The notes under the pieces are model-generated. The model saw nothing but the letters and a program-made list of their open reading frames with translations. It was not told the origin of the DNA and made no database searches. A stretch of DNA of 64,000 bases, taken from the NCBI GenBank assembly GCA_964463165.1, contig CAYXBK010000009.1, positions 113,344-177,343 of the forward strand, written 5' to 3'. Position numbers and translations under genes: made by a program. The first letter of the stretch is position 1. Each line of letters starts with the position of its first letter. Positions 18,008-26,976 of the stretch are shown one piece after another. Source of the stretch: UBA7236 sp964463165 (GTDB taxonomy: Bacteria; Bacteroidota; Bacteroidia; Chitinophagales; BACL12).

Positions 18008-19137
18008 AATATTTCTGCGGCTTGTTTTAAAGTGTCGTCTTTTTTTGCAAAACAAAAACGAAGGAAATGATCATCCGGTGCTTTCCGGTAAAATGGAGAT
18101 AATGGAATGGATGCAACTTTATGATGGATTGTAATTTCATCTGCAAAATCCATATCATTTTTATCGGTGATCGCAGAATAATCCAACAATTGAAAATAGG
18201 TACCGGCAGATGGTTTGAATGTAAATCGTGAATCCTTAATCAAATTGCAAAACAGATCACGCTTCTGCTGATAAAAGGAATGTACATTTAAATATTCGTC
18301 TTTATCCTGCATAAAATCCGATAATGCATATTGAATCGGCGTGTTCACGGAAAATACTTCAAACTGATGGACATTCCTGAATTCTTTCATGATCGGCTCA
18401 GGCGCTAATGCATAGCCGATTTTCCACCCTGTATTATGATATGTTTTACCGAAAGAAAATACCACAATACTCTTCTCACATAATTTCGGATAATGTAAAA
18501 TACTCTCATGTTTTTGCCCGTCGAAAATAATATGCTCATACACTTCATCACTTAAAATAATAATATCTCGGTCTGCGGTAATTTTTTCCAATTGAATTAA
18601 ATCATTTTTCGTCAGCACTGTCCCTGTTGGATTATGCGGCGAATTGATCATGATCATTTTCGTGCGGTTGGTGATTTTCTTTTTCACCATATTCCAGTCG
18701 ATGGTATAATCCGGCCCTTTCAATTCAACCGGTTTTGGAATACCGCCGTGAATTTTAATTGCAGGAATATAACTGTCGTATGCCGGTTCGAATAAAATCA
18801 CTTCATCGCCTTCATGAATTGTGGCAGCAATGGATGTGTAAATTGCCTGTGTTGCACCGGCTGTAATTGTAATTTCTTTTTCCGGATTAAATTCAATTTT
18901 ATAGAGATCAAAAACTTTTTCTGCAATACGTTCACGCAAACTCATCAATCCTGCCATCGGTGCATATTGGTTCATGCCTTTTTTCATGTACTGATGCACA
19001 AGTTCAATTAATTTTTCAGATGACATGAAATCAGGAAAACCCTGAGCAAGATTAATTGCACCATGTTGATTTGCTAGTGCAGTCATCTTCGCAAAGATTG
19101 TTATGCCGGTATTGGGAAGTTTTGATTTGATGTGCAT
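17995..19137 (-). CDS. PLP aminotransferase, methionine/glutamine transaminase (YbdL-like)
   Basis: 380 residues, class I/II fold type I. INLAQGFPDFMSSEKLI near the N-terminus, AGATQAIYTSIAATIHEGDEV, the NSPHNPTGTVL motif, SDEVYEHIIFDG and the PLP-binding Lys in FSFGKTYHNTGWKIGY (K231) are all present. The NxxQGFP and GKTYHxTGWKxGY forms are those of the YbdL/KAT branch (methionine aminotransferase, kynurenine-glutamine transaminase). In salvage it would aminate 4-methylthio-2-oxobutyrate to methionine. It is translationally coupled to the omega-amidase gene downstream. Substrate preference is an inference from context. Confidence 0.9.
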   Translation of the reverse strand: MHIKSKLPNTGITIFAKMTALANQHGAINLAQGFPDFMSSEKLIELVHQYMKKGMNQYAPMAGLMSLRERIAEKVFDLYKIEFNPEKEITITAGATQAIYTSIAATIHEGDEVILFEPAYDSYIPAIKIHGGIPKPVELKGPDYTIDWNMVKKKITNRTKMIMINSPHNPTGTVLTKNDLIQLEKITADRDIIILSDEVYEHIIFDGQKHESILHYPKLCEKSIVVFSFGKTYHNTGWKIGYALAPEPIMKEFRNVHQFEVFSVNTPIQYALSDFMQDKDEYLNVHSFYQQKRDLFCNLIKDSRFTFKPSAGTYFQLLDYSAITDKNDMDFADEITIHHKVASIPLSPFYRKAPDDHFLRFCFAKKDDTLKQAAEILCRI

Positions 19138-19145
19138 GTTGAAGT

Positions 19146-19288
19146 GTTGTGTCAGGTCCCCAGACCTGACTCATACAAAAATAGGAAAAGGAATTTTGGT
19201 TGAAGATCTGTCAGGTTCCCTAACCTGACAGAAAATAATATGATTCTCTTAATTGATAATACTATCAGGTTTGGGAACCTGACACAAC
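19146..19288. repeat. Cluster of three REP-like hairpins in direct and inverted orientation
   Basis: Three hairpins share the pattern TGTCAGGTYCCCWRACCTGA: arms 19151-19158/19163-19170 (8 bp), 19207-19217/19222-19232 (11 bp) and 19265-19271/19276-19282 (7 bp). Loops are CCCA, CCCT and TGGG, so the third copy is inverted. A 12-bp outer inverted repeat (GTTGTGTCAGGT at 19146-19157, ACCTGACACAAC at 19277-19288) encloses the cluster, which ends exactly at the manC stop codon. Confidence 0.85.
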
Positions 19289-20368
19289 TCACAAAAAATC
19301 ATCCATCTCTTTCCTCTTCATATCCATGGTGATCTGTTTGATATCCTGTTCATTTTCTTTTTTGCAGATTAAAAGAACATCTCCGCTGTCGATTACAATA
19401 TAATCATCGAGGCCCTGAATAATCACGAGTTTATTATCGGGTGCCATCACCATATTATTTGTTGCATCATAGATCATTACTTTTTTTCCTTTCACCGCAT
19501 TGCCGTAATAATCTCTTTCATAATTTTCCCATAAACTCGCCCATGTACCGAGATCGCTCCAGCCGAATGATGCGGGAATTACAAAAACATTATCCGCTTT
19601 TTCCATAATTGCATAATCGATGGAAATATTCGGGCACATGCTGTATGCCTTTTCGATCATGATTTTTTCATCCTTCTTGCCAAAGAATTTTCTCGCTGCC
19701 CAGAATGCCTGATGAATTTCCTGCTGATAGGTATCAAATGCATGCATGATGGCTTTTGCATTCCAGATGAAAATACCCGAGTTCCAAAGAAAATCTCCAC
19801 TCTTGATAAATGCCCTGGCAAGCGTATGGTCGGGTTTTTCGGTAAACGTTTTTACTTTATGAATATCCTTCTGAACGGTTTCTTCAGCAAACTGAATATA
19901 GCCATAGCCTGTATCGGGCCGCGATGGCTTGATACCCAGGGTTACCAGCACATCATTTTTTTGAGTGAATTCAAGTGCTTCCAGAAGTGCATATAAAAAT
20001 TTATCCTCATTCACCATTAAATGATCGCTCGGTGCAACAACAATATTTGCATTCGGATCCATTGCGGCAATTTTATGACAGGCATATGCAATACATGGAG
20101 CAGTATTTTTTCGCATCGGCTCCGCTAAAATCATGGAAGGATTAATTCCGGGAATTTGTTCTTTAATTATCGGCAGATATTGTTCATTCGTTACAATGAA
20201 TATATTATCTTTGTCTGCTATTTTTAAAAACCGGTTATAGGTTGTCTGGATCAGCGTTTCGCCCGTGTTGAGAATGTCTAAAAACTGTTTCGGTTTTTTG
20301 ATTCTGCTTTCAGGCCAAAACCTGCTCCCGATCCCACCGGCCATAATGGCTACATAAACTTTACTCAT
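19289..20368 (-). CDS. manC: Mannose-1-phosphate guanylyltransferase
   Basis: 359 residues. The N-terminal nucleotidyltransferase signature MAGGIGSRFWPESR, followed by KPKQFLDIL, is specific for GDP-mannose pyrophosphorylases; VVAPSDHLM carries the metal-binding Asp, and GYGYIQF, FTEKPD and FLWNSGIFIWNA are the later sugar-binding motifs. It makes GDP-mannose from mannose 1-phosphate and GTP, a precursor for surface polysaccharides and glycoproteins. It lacks the C-terminal isomerase domain of bifunctional AlgA/ManC enzymes. The REP-like hairpin cluster abuts its 3' end. Confidence 0.93.
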   Translation of the reverse strand: MSKVYVAIMAGGIGSRFWPESRIKKPKQFLDILNTGETLIQTTYNRFLKIADKDNIFIVTNEQYLPIIKEQIPGINPSMILAEPMRKNTAPCIAYACHKIAAMDPNANIVVAPSDHLMVNEDKFLYALLEALEFTQKNDVLVTLGIKPSRPDTGYGYIQFAEETVQKDIHKVKTFTEKPDHTLARAFIKSGDFLWNSGIFIWNAKAIMHAFDTYQQEIHQAFWAARKFFGKKDEKIMIEKAYSMCPNISIDYAIMEKADNVFVIPASFGWSDLGTWASLWENYERDYYGNAVKGKKVMIYDATNNMVMAPDNKLVIIQGLDDYIVIDSGDVLLICKKENEQDIKQITMDMKRKEMDDFL

Positions 20369-20534
20369 TGAGCGGATGATAAATTTCTACCTGAAAAATT
20401 AAATTTTACCAAAATTCGAAGCAATTAATATTTTGCGTGGGATTGATGATTTTTTATTATCTTCATCACTTTCCACGGCGTAAATATACCCCAAAAACAC
20501 GTTTTATTTAACCTCTAATTATTGAGAAGAGAAG

Positions 20535-22733
20535 ATGGAAGTATCGCAAATGTCATTGAAAGAAGCCCTGCAGGAATATTTTGGCTTCGACGGATTTAAA
20601 GGGAATCAGGAAGAGATCATTGAAAGCCTGATGAGCGGAAAGGACACGTTTGTTATCATGCCTACCGGTGGTGGTAAATCATTGTGTTACCAGTTGCCGG
20701 CCATTTTAATGGAAGGAACCGCAATTATCGTTTCTCCCCTGATCGCATTAATGAAAAATCAGGTGGATCTTGTACGCAGCTACAGCAGTAATAATGATAT
20801 CGCTCATTTTTTAAATTCCTCCCTCAACAGGCAGCAGATAAAGAAAGTAAAGGCTGATATTACAAGCGGCCGGACAAAAATGCTTTATGTTGCACCCGAA
20901 ACTTTGAAAAAGGAAGAGAATATCGAATTTTTTCAGGGGATCAAAGTGTCTTTTGTCGGAGTGGATGAAGCGCATTGTATTTCGGAATGGGGTCACGACT
21001 TCCGTCCTGAATACCGCCAGATCCGCCATATGATCGAAACCATTAACGACGATATTCCGATCATTGCCCTCACAGCCACTGCAACCCCGAAAGTGCAGAG
21101 CGATATAAAAAAGAACCTTGATATGGAGGAACCGAATGTGTTCATCTCCTCCTTCAACCGCCCGAATTTATATTATGAGATCCGCCCCAAACGCAGCCGT
21201 GATCATGCGATCAAACAGATCGTGCGCTATATCAAGGAAAATCCGCGGAAATCCGGAATTGTATATTGCCTCAACCGCAAATCAACTGAAGAGATTGCAA
21301 AGGTTTTAAATATCAACGGAATAAAGGCAGGCGCATACCACGCCGGCATGGATGCTCAAACACGTCCGGAAGTGCAGGATAAATTTCTTATGGAAGAACA
21401 TCAGGTGATTGTTGCAACCATCGCCTTCGGAATGGGAATCGATAAACCGGATGTACGTTTTGTGATCCATTTCGACATTCCGAAATCCATCGAAAATTAT
21501 TACCAGGAAACAGGCCGCGGCGGCCGCGACGGACTCGAAGGAAAATGTATTGCATTTTACAGCTATAAGGATATTGAGAAACTGGAAAAATTCATGCGGG
21601 ATAAACCGCTCGCTGAACGCGAAATGGGTGCGCAATTATTAGCTGAAACTGCAGCTTATGCAGAAACAAGTGTATGCAGGAGAAAATTTTTATTGTTTTA
21701 TTTCGGAGAAGATTACCCAAGTGAAAATTGCGGATCATGTGATAATTGTTTGAAACCGAAAGAAAAAATTGAAGGAAAGGATTTTCTGCAAAACGCATTG
21801 AAAGTAATTACTGCGGTAAACGAAAATTATACAATCCCGTATTTAGTTGACCTGCTCGTTGGAAAGAAAACAACGGAAAATCAAAATTACCGTCACGATA
21901 AACTTGAAGTATTCGGCATCGGTAAAGAAAAAGACGACCATTTCTGGAATTCTGTTTTGCGTCAGTGTTTGTTAAATGAATTTGTATATAAAGACATCGA
22001 ACAATACGGATTGATCCGCTTAACAGAAAAAGGAAAAGATTTTATTAAGAATCCGAAGTCTGTGATGATCTCCCTGAATCATGATTACGAAGCAGATACT
22101 TCTGATGTGGACATGGATAATGCAGCAGGTAAAAGTGTGCTGGATCCTGCTTTGATGGATATGCTGATCAGTTTGCGTGACCGCGTTGCAAAAGATGCCG
22201 GCTTACCACCATACGTTATTTTTTCTGAGAATTCACTGGAAGAAATGGCAACCATGTATCCGACTACGGCGGATGAAATGATCAAAATTTCCGGCGTGAG
22301 CAAAGGAAAATTTGAGAAATATGGTAAAGATTTTATGGAGCTGATCGCAGAATATGTGGAAGAAAATGAAATTGAAAAGCCGAGCGAATTTGTGATGAAG
22401 CAGGTAGTGAATAAATCTGCTCATAAAGTGAAGATCATCCAGTTTATCGATAAAAAAATGCCGCTGCCCGATATTGCGAGAAGTATTAATCTGAATTTTC
22501 CTGATTTTGTTGATGAGATCGAAACAATTGTTTCATCCGGAACAAAACTCAATCTCGGATATTATCTCGACGATATAATTGAAATGGATCTGCAGGAAGA
22601 AGTGCATGATTATTTTGTAAATATGAAAACACTCGACCTGCGTGAAGCTTTCAATGATTTGAAAGATGAAGGATTGAATTTTGAAGAATTGCGGTTATTG
22701 CATATTCAGTTTATGTCGGAAATTGCCAATTAG
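20535..22733 (+). CDS. recQ: ATP-dependent DNA helicase RecQ
   Basis: 732 residues, longer than E. coli RecQ. Walker A is at 43-50 (PTGGGKSL), DEAH at 144-147 (VDEAHCISEWGHDFRPEYR), motif VI around 325-333 (YYQETGRGGRDG). The Zn-binding Cys set is C381, C399, C402 and C405 (CGSCDNC). A winged-helix RQC domain (about 410-515) and an HRDC domain (about 540-615, DRVAKDAGLPPYVIF and SGVSKGKFEKYG) follow, then an extra C-terminal helix-turn-helix-like region (about 635-732). It unwinds DNA 3'-5' in recombination and fork repair. The stop codon TAG is the first part of a heptamer repeat tract. Confidence 0.96.
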   Translation: MEVSQMSLKEALQEYFGFDGFKGNQEEIIESLMSGKDTFVIMPTGGGKSLCYQLPAILMEGTAIIVSPLIALMKNQVDLVRSYSSNNDIAHFLNSSLNRQQIKKVKADITSGRTKMLYVAPETLKKEENIEFFQGIKVSFVGVDEAHCISEWGHDFRPEYRQIRHMIETINDDIPIIALTATATPKVQSDIKKNLDMEEPNVFISSFNRPNLYYEIRPKRSRDHAIKQIVRYIKENPRKSGIVYCLNRKSTEEIAKVLNINGIKAGAYHAGMDAQTRPEVQDKFLMEEHQVIVATIAFGMGIDKPDVRFVIHFDIPKSIENYYQETGRGGRDGLEGKCIAFYSYKDIEKLEKFMRDKPLAEREMGAQLLAETAAYAETSVCRRKFLLFYFGEDYPSENCGSCDNCLKPKEKIEGKDFLQNALKVITAVNENYTIPYLVDLLVGKKTTENQNYRHDKLEVFGIGKEKDDHFWNSVLRQCLLNEFVYKDIEQYGLIRLTEKGKDFIKNPKSVMISLNHDYEADTSDVDMDNAAGKSVLDPALMDMLISLRDRVAKDAGLPPYVIFSENSLEEMATMYPTTADEMIKISGVSKGKFEKYGKDFMELIAEYVEENEIEKPSEFVMKQVVNKSAHKVKIIQFIDKKMPLPDIARSINLNFPDFVDEIETIVSSGTKLNLGYYLDDIIEMDLQEEVHDYFVNMKTLDLREAFNDLKDEGLNFEELRLLHIQFMSEIAN

Positions 22734-22873
22734 AACCAAGAACCAAGAATCAGGAATCAGGATGCTGAGTCTATCTTAAGCAAAAGACGTGAACCTGCCG
22801 GCCGACGAAAGGCGCATGCGCTGCGGCAGTCGGACACTTGAACACACGAACACATTAACACTCGAACACATAA
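22733..22873. repeat. Composite intergenic repeat: 7-mer tract, GC-rich palindromic block, 8-mer tract
   Basis: From 22733 to 22767 five heptamers: GAACCAA twice, GAATCAG twice, GATGCTG. From 22834 to 22873 five octamers in exact register: ACACTTGA, ACACACGA, ACACATTA, ACACTCGA, ACACATAA. Between them is a GC-rich block with the palindrome GCGCATGCGC (22812-22821) and CTGCCG/CGGCAG arms (22795-22800, 22824-22829). The array spans the whole gap between recQ and scpA. Confidence 0.8.
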
Positions 22874-22876
22874 TTA

Positions 22877-23629
22877 ATGAACGAACAACAAACTTTCGAA
22901 ATAAAACTCCCTCAGTTTGAAGGGCCGTTTGATCTGCTTTTATTTTTTATTGAAAGAGATGAACTGGATATTCATGATATTCCGATTTCAAAGATCACGA
23001 AGGATTTCCTCACCTATATTCACAGCATGCAGCAATTAAATATTGAAATTGCCAGTGATTTTATTTTGGTTGCTGCAACATTGATGCGCATAAAGGCAAA
23101 AATGTTATTGCCAAGAAAAGAACTTGATGAATTCGGAAATGAAATTGACCCGCGGAAAGAATTGGTTGACCGCCTGCTTGAATACAAACGTTATAAAGAA
23201 GTATTATCGGATCTTGCAAATCTGGAGGAAGACAGACAGTTGAAAATAATCCGCGGAAATATTCCTGTGGAACACGATATACTCGGAAAGAAATTTTCAA
23301 ATGAAATGGAATTGAGCACGGTGAATTTATTTGTGCTGCTTAAAGTATTTGAAAAAGTGATGGATCGCTACCGCAATAAACCGCATGTGGTGGATCATGT
23401 GATATTTGAATATAATTATACAATTGAAGAAGAAAGCCTTGGTGTGCTCGGATATTGCAAAGGAAAAAAGAATGTGCCTTTTGCCGATGTATTTAATTCA
23501 TGTAAGGATAAATTTCAGGCAGTGTTCAGGTTTTTATCAGTACTTGATCTCATCGCTCAGCAAAAAATTATTTTACTCGTAGGAGAAGGAACAAATAATT
23601 TTTGGGTAACACACAATATGGAAGCCTGA
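22877..23629 (+). CDS. scpA: Segregation and condensation protein A
   Basis: 250 residues. The N-terminal kleisin helix is typical: FEIKLPQFEGPFDLLLFFI and DELDIHDIPISKITKDFL, followed by IASDFILVAATLMRIKAKMLLP, the SMC-neck-binding motif region. The C-terminal winged helix is at about 170-250. ScpA bridges the heads of the SMC dimer in chromosome condensation and segregation. scpB and smc are not next to it. The ATG lies 4 bp after the octamer repeat tract, so any promoter must be inside or before that tract. Confidence 0.94.
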   Translation: MNEQQTFEIKLPQFEGPFDLLLFFIERDELDIHDIPISKITKDFLTYIHSMQQLNIEIASDFILVAATLMRIKAKMLLPRKELDEFGNEIDPRKELVDRLLEYKRYKEVLSDLANLEEDRQLKIIRGNIPVEHDILGKKFSNEMELSTVNLFVLLKVFEKVMDRYRNKPHVVDHVIFEYNYTIEEESLGVLGYCKGKKNVPFADVFNSCKDKFQAVFRFLSVLDLIAQQKIILLVGEGTNNFWVTHNMEA

Positions 23630-23650
23630 AATAAATGATACAATTTCAAA

Positions 23651-23671
23651 AGCCGGTGATGCCGGCTTTTT
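23651..23671. terminator. Bidirectional terminator between scpA and the convergent membrane-protein gene
   Basis: AGCCGG (23651-23656) and CCGGCT (23662-23667) form a stem with loop TGATG, flanked by AAA before and TTTTTTA after. It sits between two convergent genes and can serve both. Confidence 0.8.
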
Positions 23672-23675
23672 TATT

Positions 23676-24398
23676 TTAAACAGGTTGATAAGCGTTTAAT
23701 AAATGCATAACCATTAAAATAAAACTCGCAAATACACTTGCCATTTCTATTTTATGAAAAGGTGGACGCAGCAGTAAAAATATCCGGAAGGGAAGATAAA
23801 AAACCACAAGGCAGCCAATTCCCAATATTTGATAAACAGCATGTTCGGGTTGCCAGATGCGCAAACTTGCAATTAAGAGGGCGTAGCTGAACAGAAAAAA
23901 AATGCCGTTCAGCAGCACAGAAATAAATCCCGCAGTTTTTGTTTTGCTGAAACGGTAATATTTCTTTTTATTCATTGCTTCAGCCATAACAAGTAAACAA
24001 ACAATAAAATACACAAGCATTGTGAGCCCGTTGTAAATACCGAAACCGGTAACGGATTTAATTGCCTGGTAGGGCACAAGCCACCAGAATGCTGCAACAA
24101 AAGTGATAAGTGCCGATATGCCGATCACCGCACCTTCAAAACCCGTGAGATATGCACGGTATGTTTTTAATTCATATTCCTCGCTGTAAATACTGAAAAA
24201 TGTAAGGATGCCGAAAGCCGCCGCAGCGATATTCAAAATGATCGTGATCCATCCTGAAGCAATCAGGTGATTTGATTGCCAGTGAATTAAATCGTTCAAT
24301 AAAAAATAATAGCAGGCGAGCAGAATAAAATCCATGATCAGATTTTCGAAAGGAAAATCATGCATTTTTAATTGTGACTTTTCCATCATGACCGGCAT
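23676..24398 (-). CDS. Polytopic membrane protein of unknown function
   Basis: 240 residues with about seven hydrophobic helices (around 20-40, 47-68, 85-105, 115-140, 155-180, 190-208 and 215-235). The first residues MPVMMEKSQLKMHD allow starts at Met1, 4 or 5. Aromatic and Tyr-rich loops (YSEEYELKTYRAYLTGFEG) follow the second TM. No transporter motif or catalytic signature is recognised. It is separated from the TonB-receptor operon by a terminator, so it is probably its own unit. Confidence 0.75.
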   Translation of the reverse strand: MPVMMEKSQLKMHDFPFENLIMDFILLACYYFLLNDLIHWQSNHLIASGWITIILNIAAAAFGILTFFSIYSEEYELKTYRAYLTGFEGAVIGISALITFVAAFWWLVPYQAIKSVTGFGIYNGLTMLVYFIVCLLVMAEAMNKKKYYRFSKTKTAGFISVLLNGIFFLFSYALLIASLRIWQPEHAVYQILGIGCLVVFYLPFRIFLLLRPPFHKIEMASVFASFILMVMHLLNAYQPV

Positions 24399-24420
24399 TG
24401 TTCATCGAAGATATATAAAA

Positions 24421-24453
24421 TAAAAAACCCGGCACCCAAACGGACACCGGGTT
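24421..24453 (-). terminator. Terminator of the TonB-receptor operon
   Basis: In the minus direction AACCCGG (24453-24447) pairs with CCGGGTT (24432-24426), and the sequence continues TTTTTATTTTAT. It lies about 20 bp after the lipoprotein stop. Confidence 0.82.
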
Positions 24454-24471
24454 CAACTGCACACACAAAAA

Positions 24472-24903
24472 TTAGTGCGCCGTGATCGTCAGGCTCACTT
24501 GTCCGATCAGGCCGTCGCGGTTTGTAATTGTAAATGTGTATTTTTCGGTATCACCAACAGTTGTGCTTGCAGTAGTATTGAAATCATAATCATACAGATC
24601 TTCTTCTGCCGTTGTGAGATCAACATCATATACCGTTGTTGCAGCACCCCCATTTAATGATTTTGAAATATTAAAATGCTGTAACACATCTTCTTCTTCC
24701 CCTTCCGCTTTTTCCGCCTCAATGCCGATCAGAACAGCCGCACCCGCAGTTACAGGTGCATCTGCTGAAATATATGTTCCGCCTGTTTTAAAACTGATGG
24801 AAGGATTTCTCATTTCATCCTCTTCTTTATTACACGAGCTGAATGAAATTATTGTAATTGACAGAATGAGCAGGGAGCTAAAAAATTTAATTTGCTTTTT
24901 CAT
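24472..24903 (-). CDS. Lipoprotein, beta-sandwich type, partner of the TonB receptor
   Basis: 143 residues from ATG at 24903 (longer upstream frames read through the receptor gene and lack a signal). Signal peptide MKKQIKFFSSLLILSI, lipobox SFSSC. The mature part looks like an Ig-like beta sandwich: ISFKTGGTYISADAPVTAGA, then an acidic loop (EKAEGEEEDVLQH) and a last strand KYTFTITNRDGLIGQVSLTIT. It overlaps the end of the TonB-receptor gene by 17 bp, so they are coupled. It may capture ligand at the surface for the receptor (inference). Confidence 0.8.
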   Translation of the reverse strand: MKKQIKFFSSLLILSITIISFSSCNKEEDEMRNPSISFKTGGTYISADAPVTAGAAVLIGIEAEKAEGEEEDVLQHFNISKSLNGGAATTVYDVDLTTAEEDLYDYDFNTTASTTVGDTEKYTFTITNRDGLIGQVSLTITAH

Positions 24904-26938
24904 ATTTGTTGTTTTTGTTTTGTTTAGAAAAATTGATTTTGCAATTGATTGTAATATTTGTTCCGATATTATATAAACCGAGCAGTTTAAACCGGGACAG
25001 ATGATCGAAGTACACTTCATTCAGTAAATTATTTCCCGCAAGAGATAATGCAAGAGGAAATTCATTGATTAATGCAGTGCATCCGATACCTGCATTTAAT
25101 AACTGATAACTGTTTGTGCTCGTTTCTTCAGGCGCCGTATTATTTTGCCTGCACACAAAATCATTGCTGACGAAGAAATAGAAATCCCGCAGGCGTTTTA
25201 TTTCAGCAAATTCGAAGCGTAATTCCGGTGTTATTTTTTGTGCAGGAATAAAAGGAAGATGATTCCCGTCAGCCGTTTGCCCGATCATACCTGAATAGGC
25301 GATCTGAATTTTACTTTGTTTTAAAAATGAAGGCACACATGAAAGGCTTGCTTCACCACCATATAGATCTGCATTTTGCTGCAGGTATCTGTAGATCGGA
25401 AATCCAAACCATTCTTCATCTGTGGGCGATAAATAAATATAATTGATGAAATGATTATAAAATCCGCTGATGGAAAATTGAATTCCTGCGGCAGTATAAT
25501 TTATATCTCCACCGCAATTCAGATTCATTTCATTTTTTAATGCAGGATCGCCTATTTCATATGTGAATATTCCTTCATGCAAACCATTGGAAGAAAGTTC
25601 TGCGAGATTCGGACTGCGCACACCTGTTGCTGCATTTAATTTAAAATTCCATGCATCATTCGGATTCAGGCTGATTCCGGCCATTCCGTTTCCAAAAGGG
25701 CGATTGATTTGAAACGGATCAATTTCTTTTTCCGCCGAATTCACTCCTGTTGTGAGCAGGGTTTTAATATAGCGGCTTCCCAAGCCTGCGCCAATTTCGA
25801 TCACGGAATTTTGCACATGATATTTAATAAACCCTGAAATACCGCTTTCAACCATCCACGCATCCGGAATTATTTTTCGCTTTCCATAATTCGTGTTGTT
25901 TTCCACGGAAGTGATATTTGCGAGAATAAGATCAGTTCGTGCAGAAATGGATTTTATCCAGCGGAAGGTATATTCACCGGTTAGCAGATGCATATTTAAA
26001 CTGATGCCGCCGGCACCTTCATCTTCCATGCGTTGATTTGACTGCACGCCGACATTCAGTTTGATTTCGGAATGCGGCAGATAAAAATTATTTTGCGAAG
26101 AAAAAATATGCAGTAGCACGATATGATGCGGGCCGGGAAAATCTCTGCTCCATCTCGCATCCGGCTGATCGAAGAAATCATAAATATCACTGAATATAAA
26201 TCCGAAACGATTGAGTGAAAAATTATAATTGTTTTCACTCATCCAATTTGCTTTTTTAAATCCAAATCCGGCTTTAAAATAATATCCGTCGAACCGGCTG
26301 TTTAAAATGCGTGTATTATTTCCATCCGCATAATCAGCATTTGATTCAATGCCTCCTCTAAAATGCAGCCAATGTGAACCGTAATTTATTTTTGTACCGC
26401 ATTGAAATGTTCCTCCCAAAGTGTTTGAATGCATTTTAATTCCAAGATCGGTTTCATGCGTTCCGCTTTTGGCTTTTTCTTCTTCAATAATATTAATTAC
26501 ACCGGCAACTGCTTCGGTGCCGTATAATAATGAGAAAGGCCCTTTGATGATTTCAACTCTTGAAATTCCGATATCACTAAGCCCGAGCCCGTGTTCGTCC
26601 TGCCATTGCTGATTGTCGAAACGCAAACCCGAAAACATTATAAGCACACGATTCCCGTATAAGCCGCGGATGACAGGTTTTGAAATTGCAACTCCCGTTG
26701 AAAGCTGGCTGATGCCCGGCGTTTTAGCAATCGCATCACTCAGGTTGAAAGCACCTGAACGACTGATCTGATTAATTGTGATCGGTTCAATGTGGAGACT
26801 GGTTTGTTTTGGCCGTTCATCTTTATAAGATGTTACAATCACTGCAGGCAATTGCAATGTGTCTTGTGCAATTACGCAATGCGCCATAAAACAAATCACC
26901 AGAAAACATACATCACGTTTCAGTGATAAAATACGCAT
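24887..26938 (-). CDS. TonB-dependent outer-membrane receptor
   Basis: 683 residues with a signal peptide (ends CVIAQ). The plug domain is clear: LQLPAVIVTSYKDERP, SGAFNLSDAIAKTPGI, KPVIRGLYGNRVLIMFSGLR and VEIIKGPFSLLYGTEAVAGVINI. The 22-strand barrel follows and ends with NNLLNEVYFDHLSRFKLLGLYNIG. It has no SusC-type N-terminal extension and no SusD partner nearby, so it more likely takes a metal or small siderophore-like ligand than a glycan; QQWQDEHGLGLSDIGI resembles plugs of metal receptors (weak). It forms an operon with a small membrane-anchored protein upstream and a lipoprotein downstream. Confidence 0.92.
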   Translation of the reverse strand: MRILSLKRDVCFLVICFMAHCVIAQDTLQLPAVIVTSYKDERPKQTSLHIEPITINQISRSGAFNLSDAIAKTPGISQLSTGVAISKPVIRGLYGNRVLIMFSGLRFDNQQWQDEHGLGLSDIGISRVEIIKGPFSLLYGTEAVAGVINIIEEEKAKSGTHETDLGIKMHSNTLGGTFQCGTKINYGSHWLHFRGGIESNADYADGNNTRILNSRFDGYYFKAGFGFKKANWMSENNYNFSLNRFGFIFSDIYDFFDQPDARWSRDFPGPHHIVLLHIFSSQNNFYLPHSEIKLNVGVQSNQRMEDEGAGGISLNMHLLTGEYTFRWIKSISARTDLILANITSVENNTNYGKRKIIPDAWMVESGISGFIKYHVQNSVIEIGAGLGSRYIKTLLTTGVNSAEKEIDPFQINRPFGNGMAGISLNPNDAWNFKLNAATGVRSPNLAELSSNGLHEGIFTYEIGDPALKNEMNLNCGGDINYTAAGIQFSISGFYNHFINYIYLSPTDEEWFGFPIYRYLQQNADLYGGEASLSCVPSFLKQSKIQIAYSGMIGQTADGNHLPFIPAQKITPELRFEFAEIKRLRDFYFFVSNDFVCRQNNTAPEETSTNSYQLLNAGIGCTALINEFPLALSLAGNNLLNEVYFDHLSRFKLLGLYNIGTNITINCKINFSKQNKNNKYEKAN

Positions 26939-26976
26939 GAAATTAAATTGGATGAAAAATGAATTTGCTGAACACG

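Noticed and set aside
22733..22873. CRISPR array
   Set aside because: Units are 7-8 bp with no spacers and no Cas genes nearby; tandem arrays, not CRISPR.
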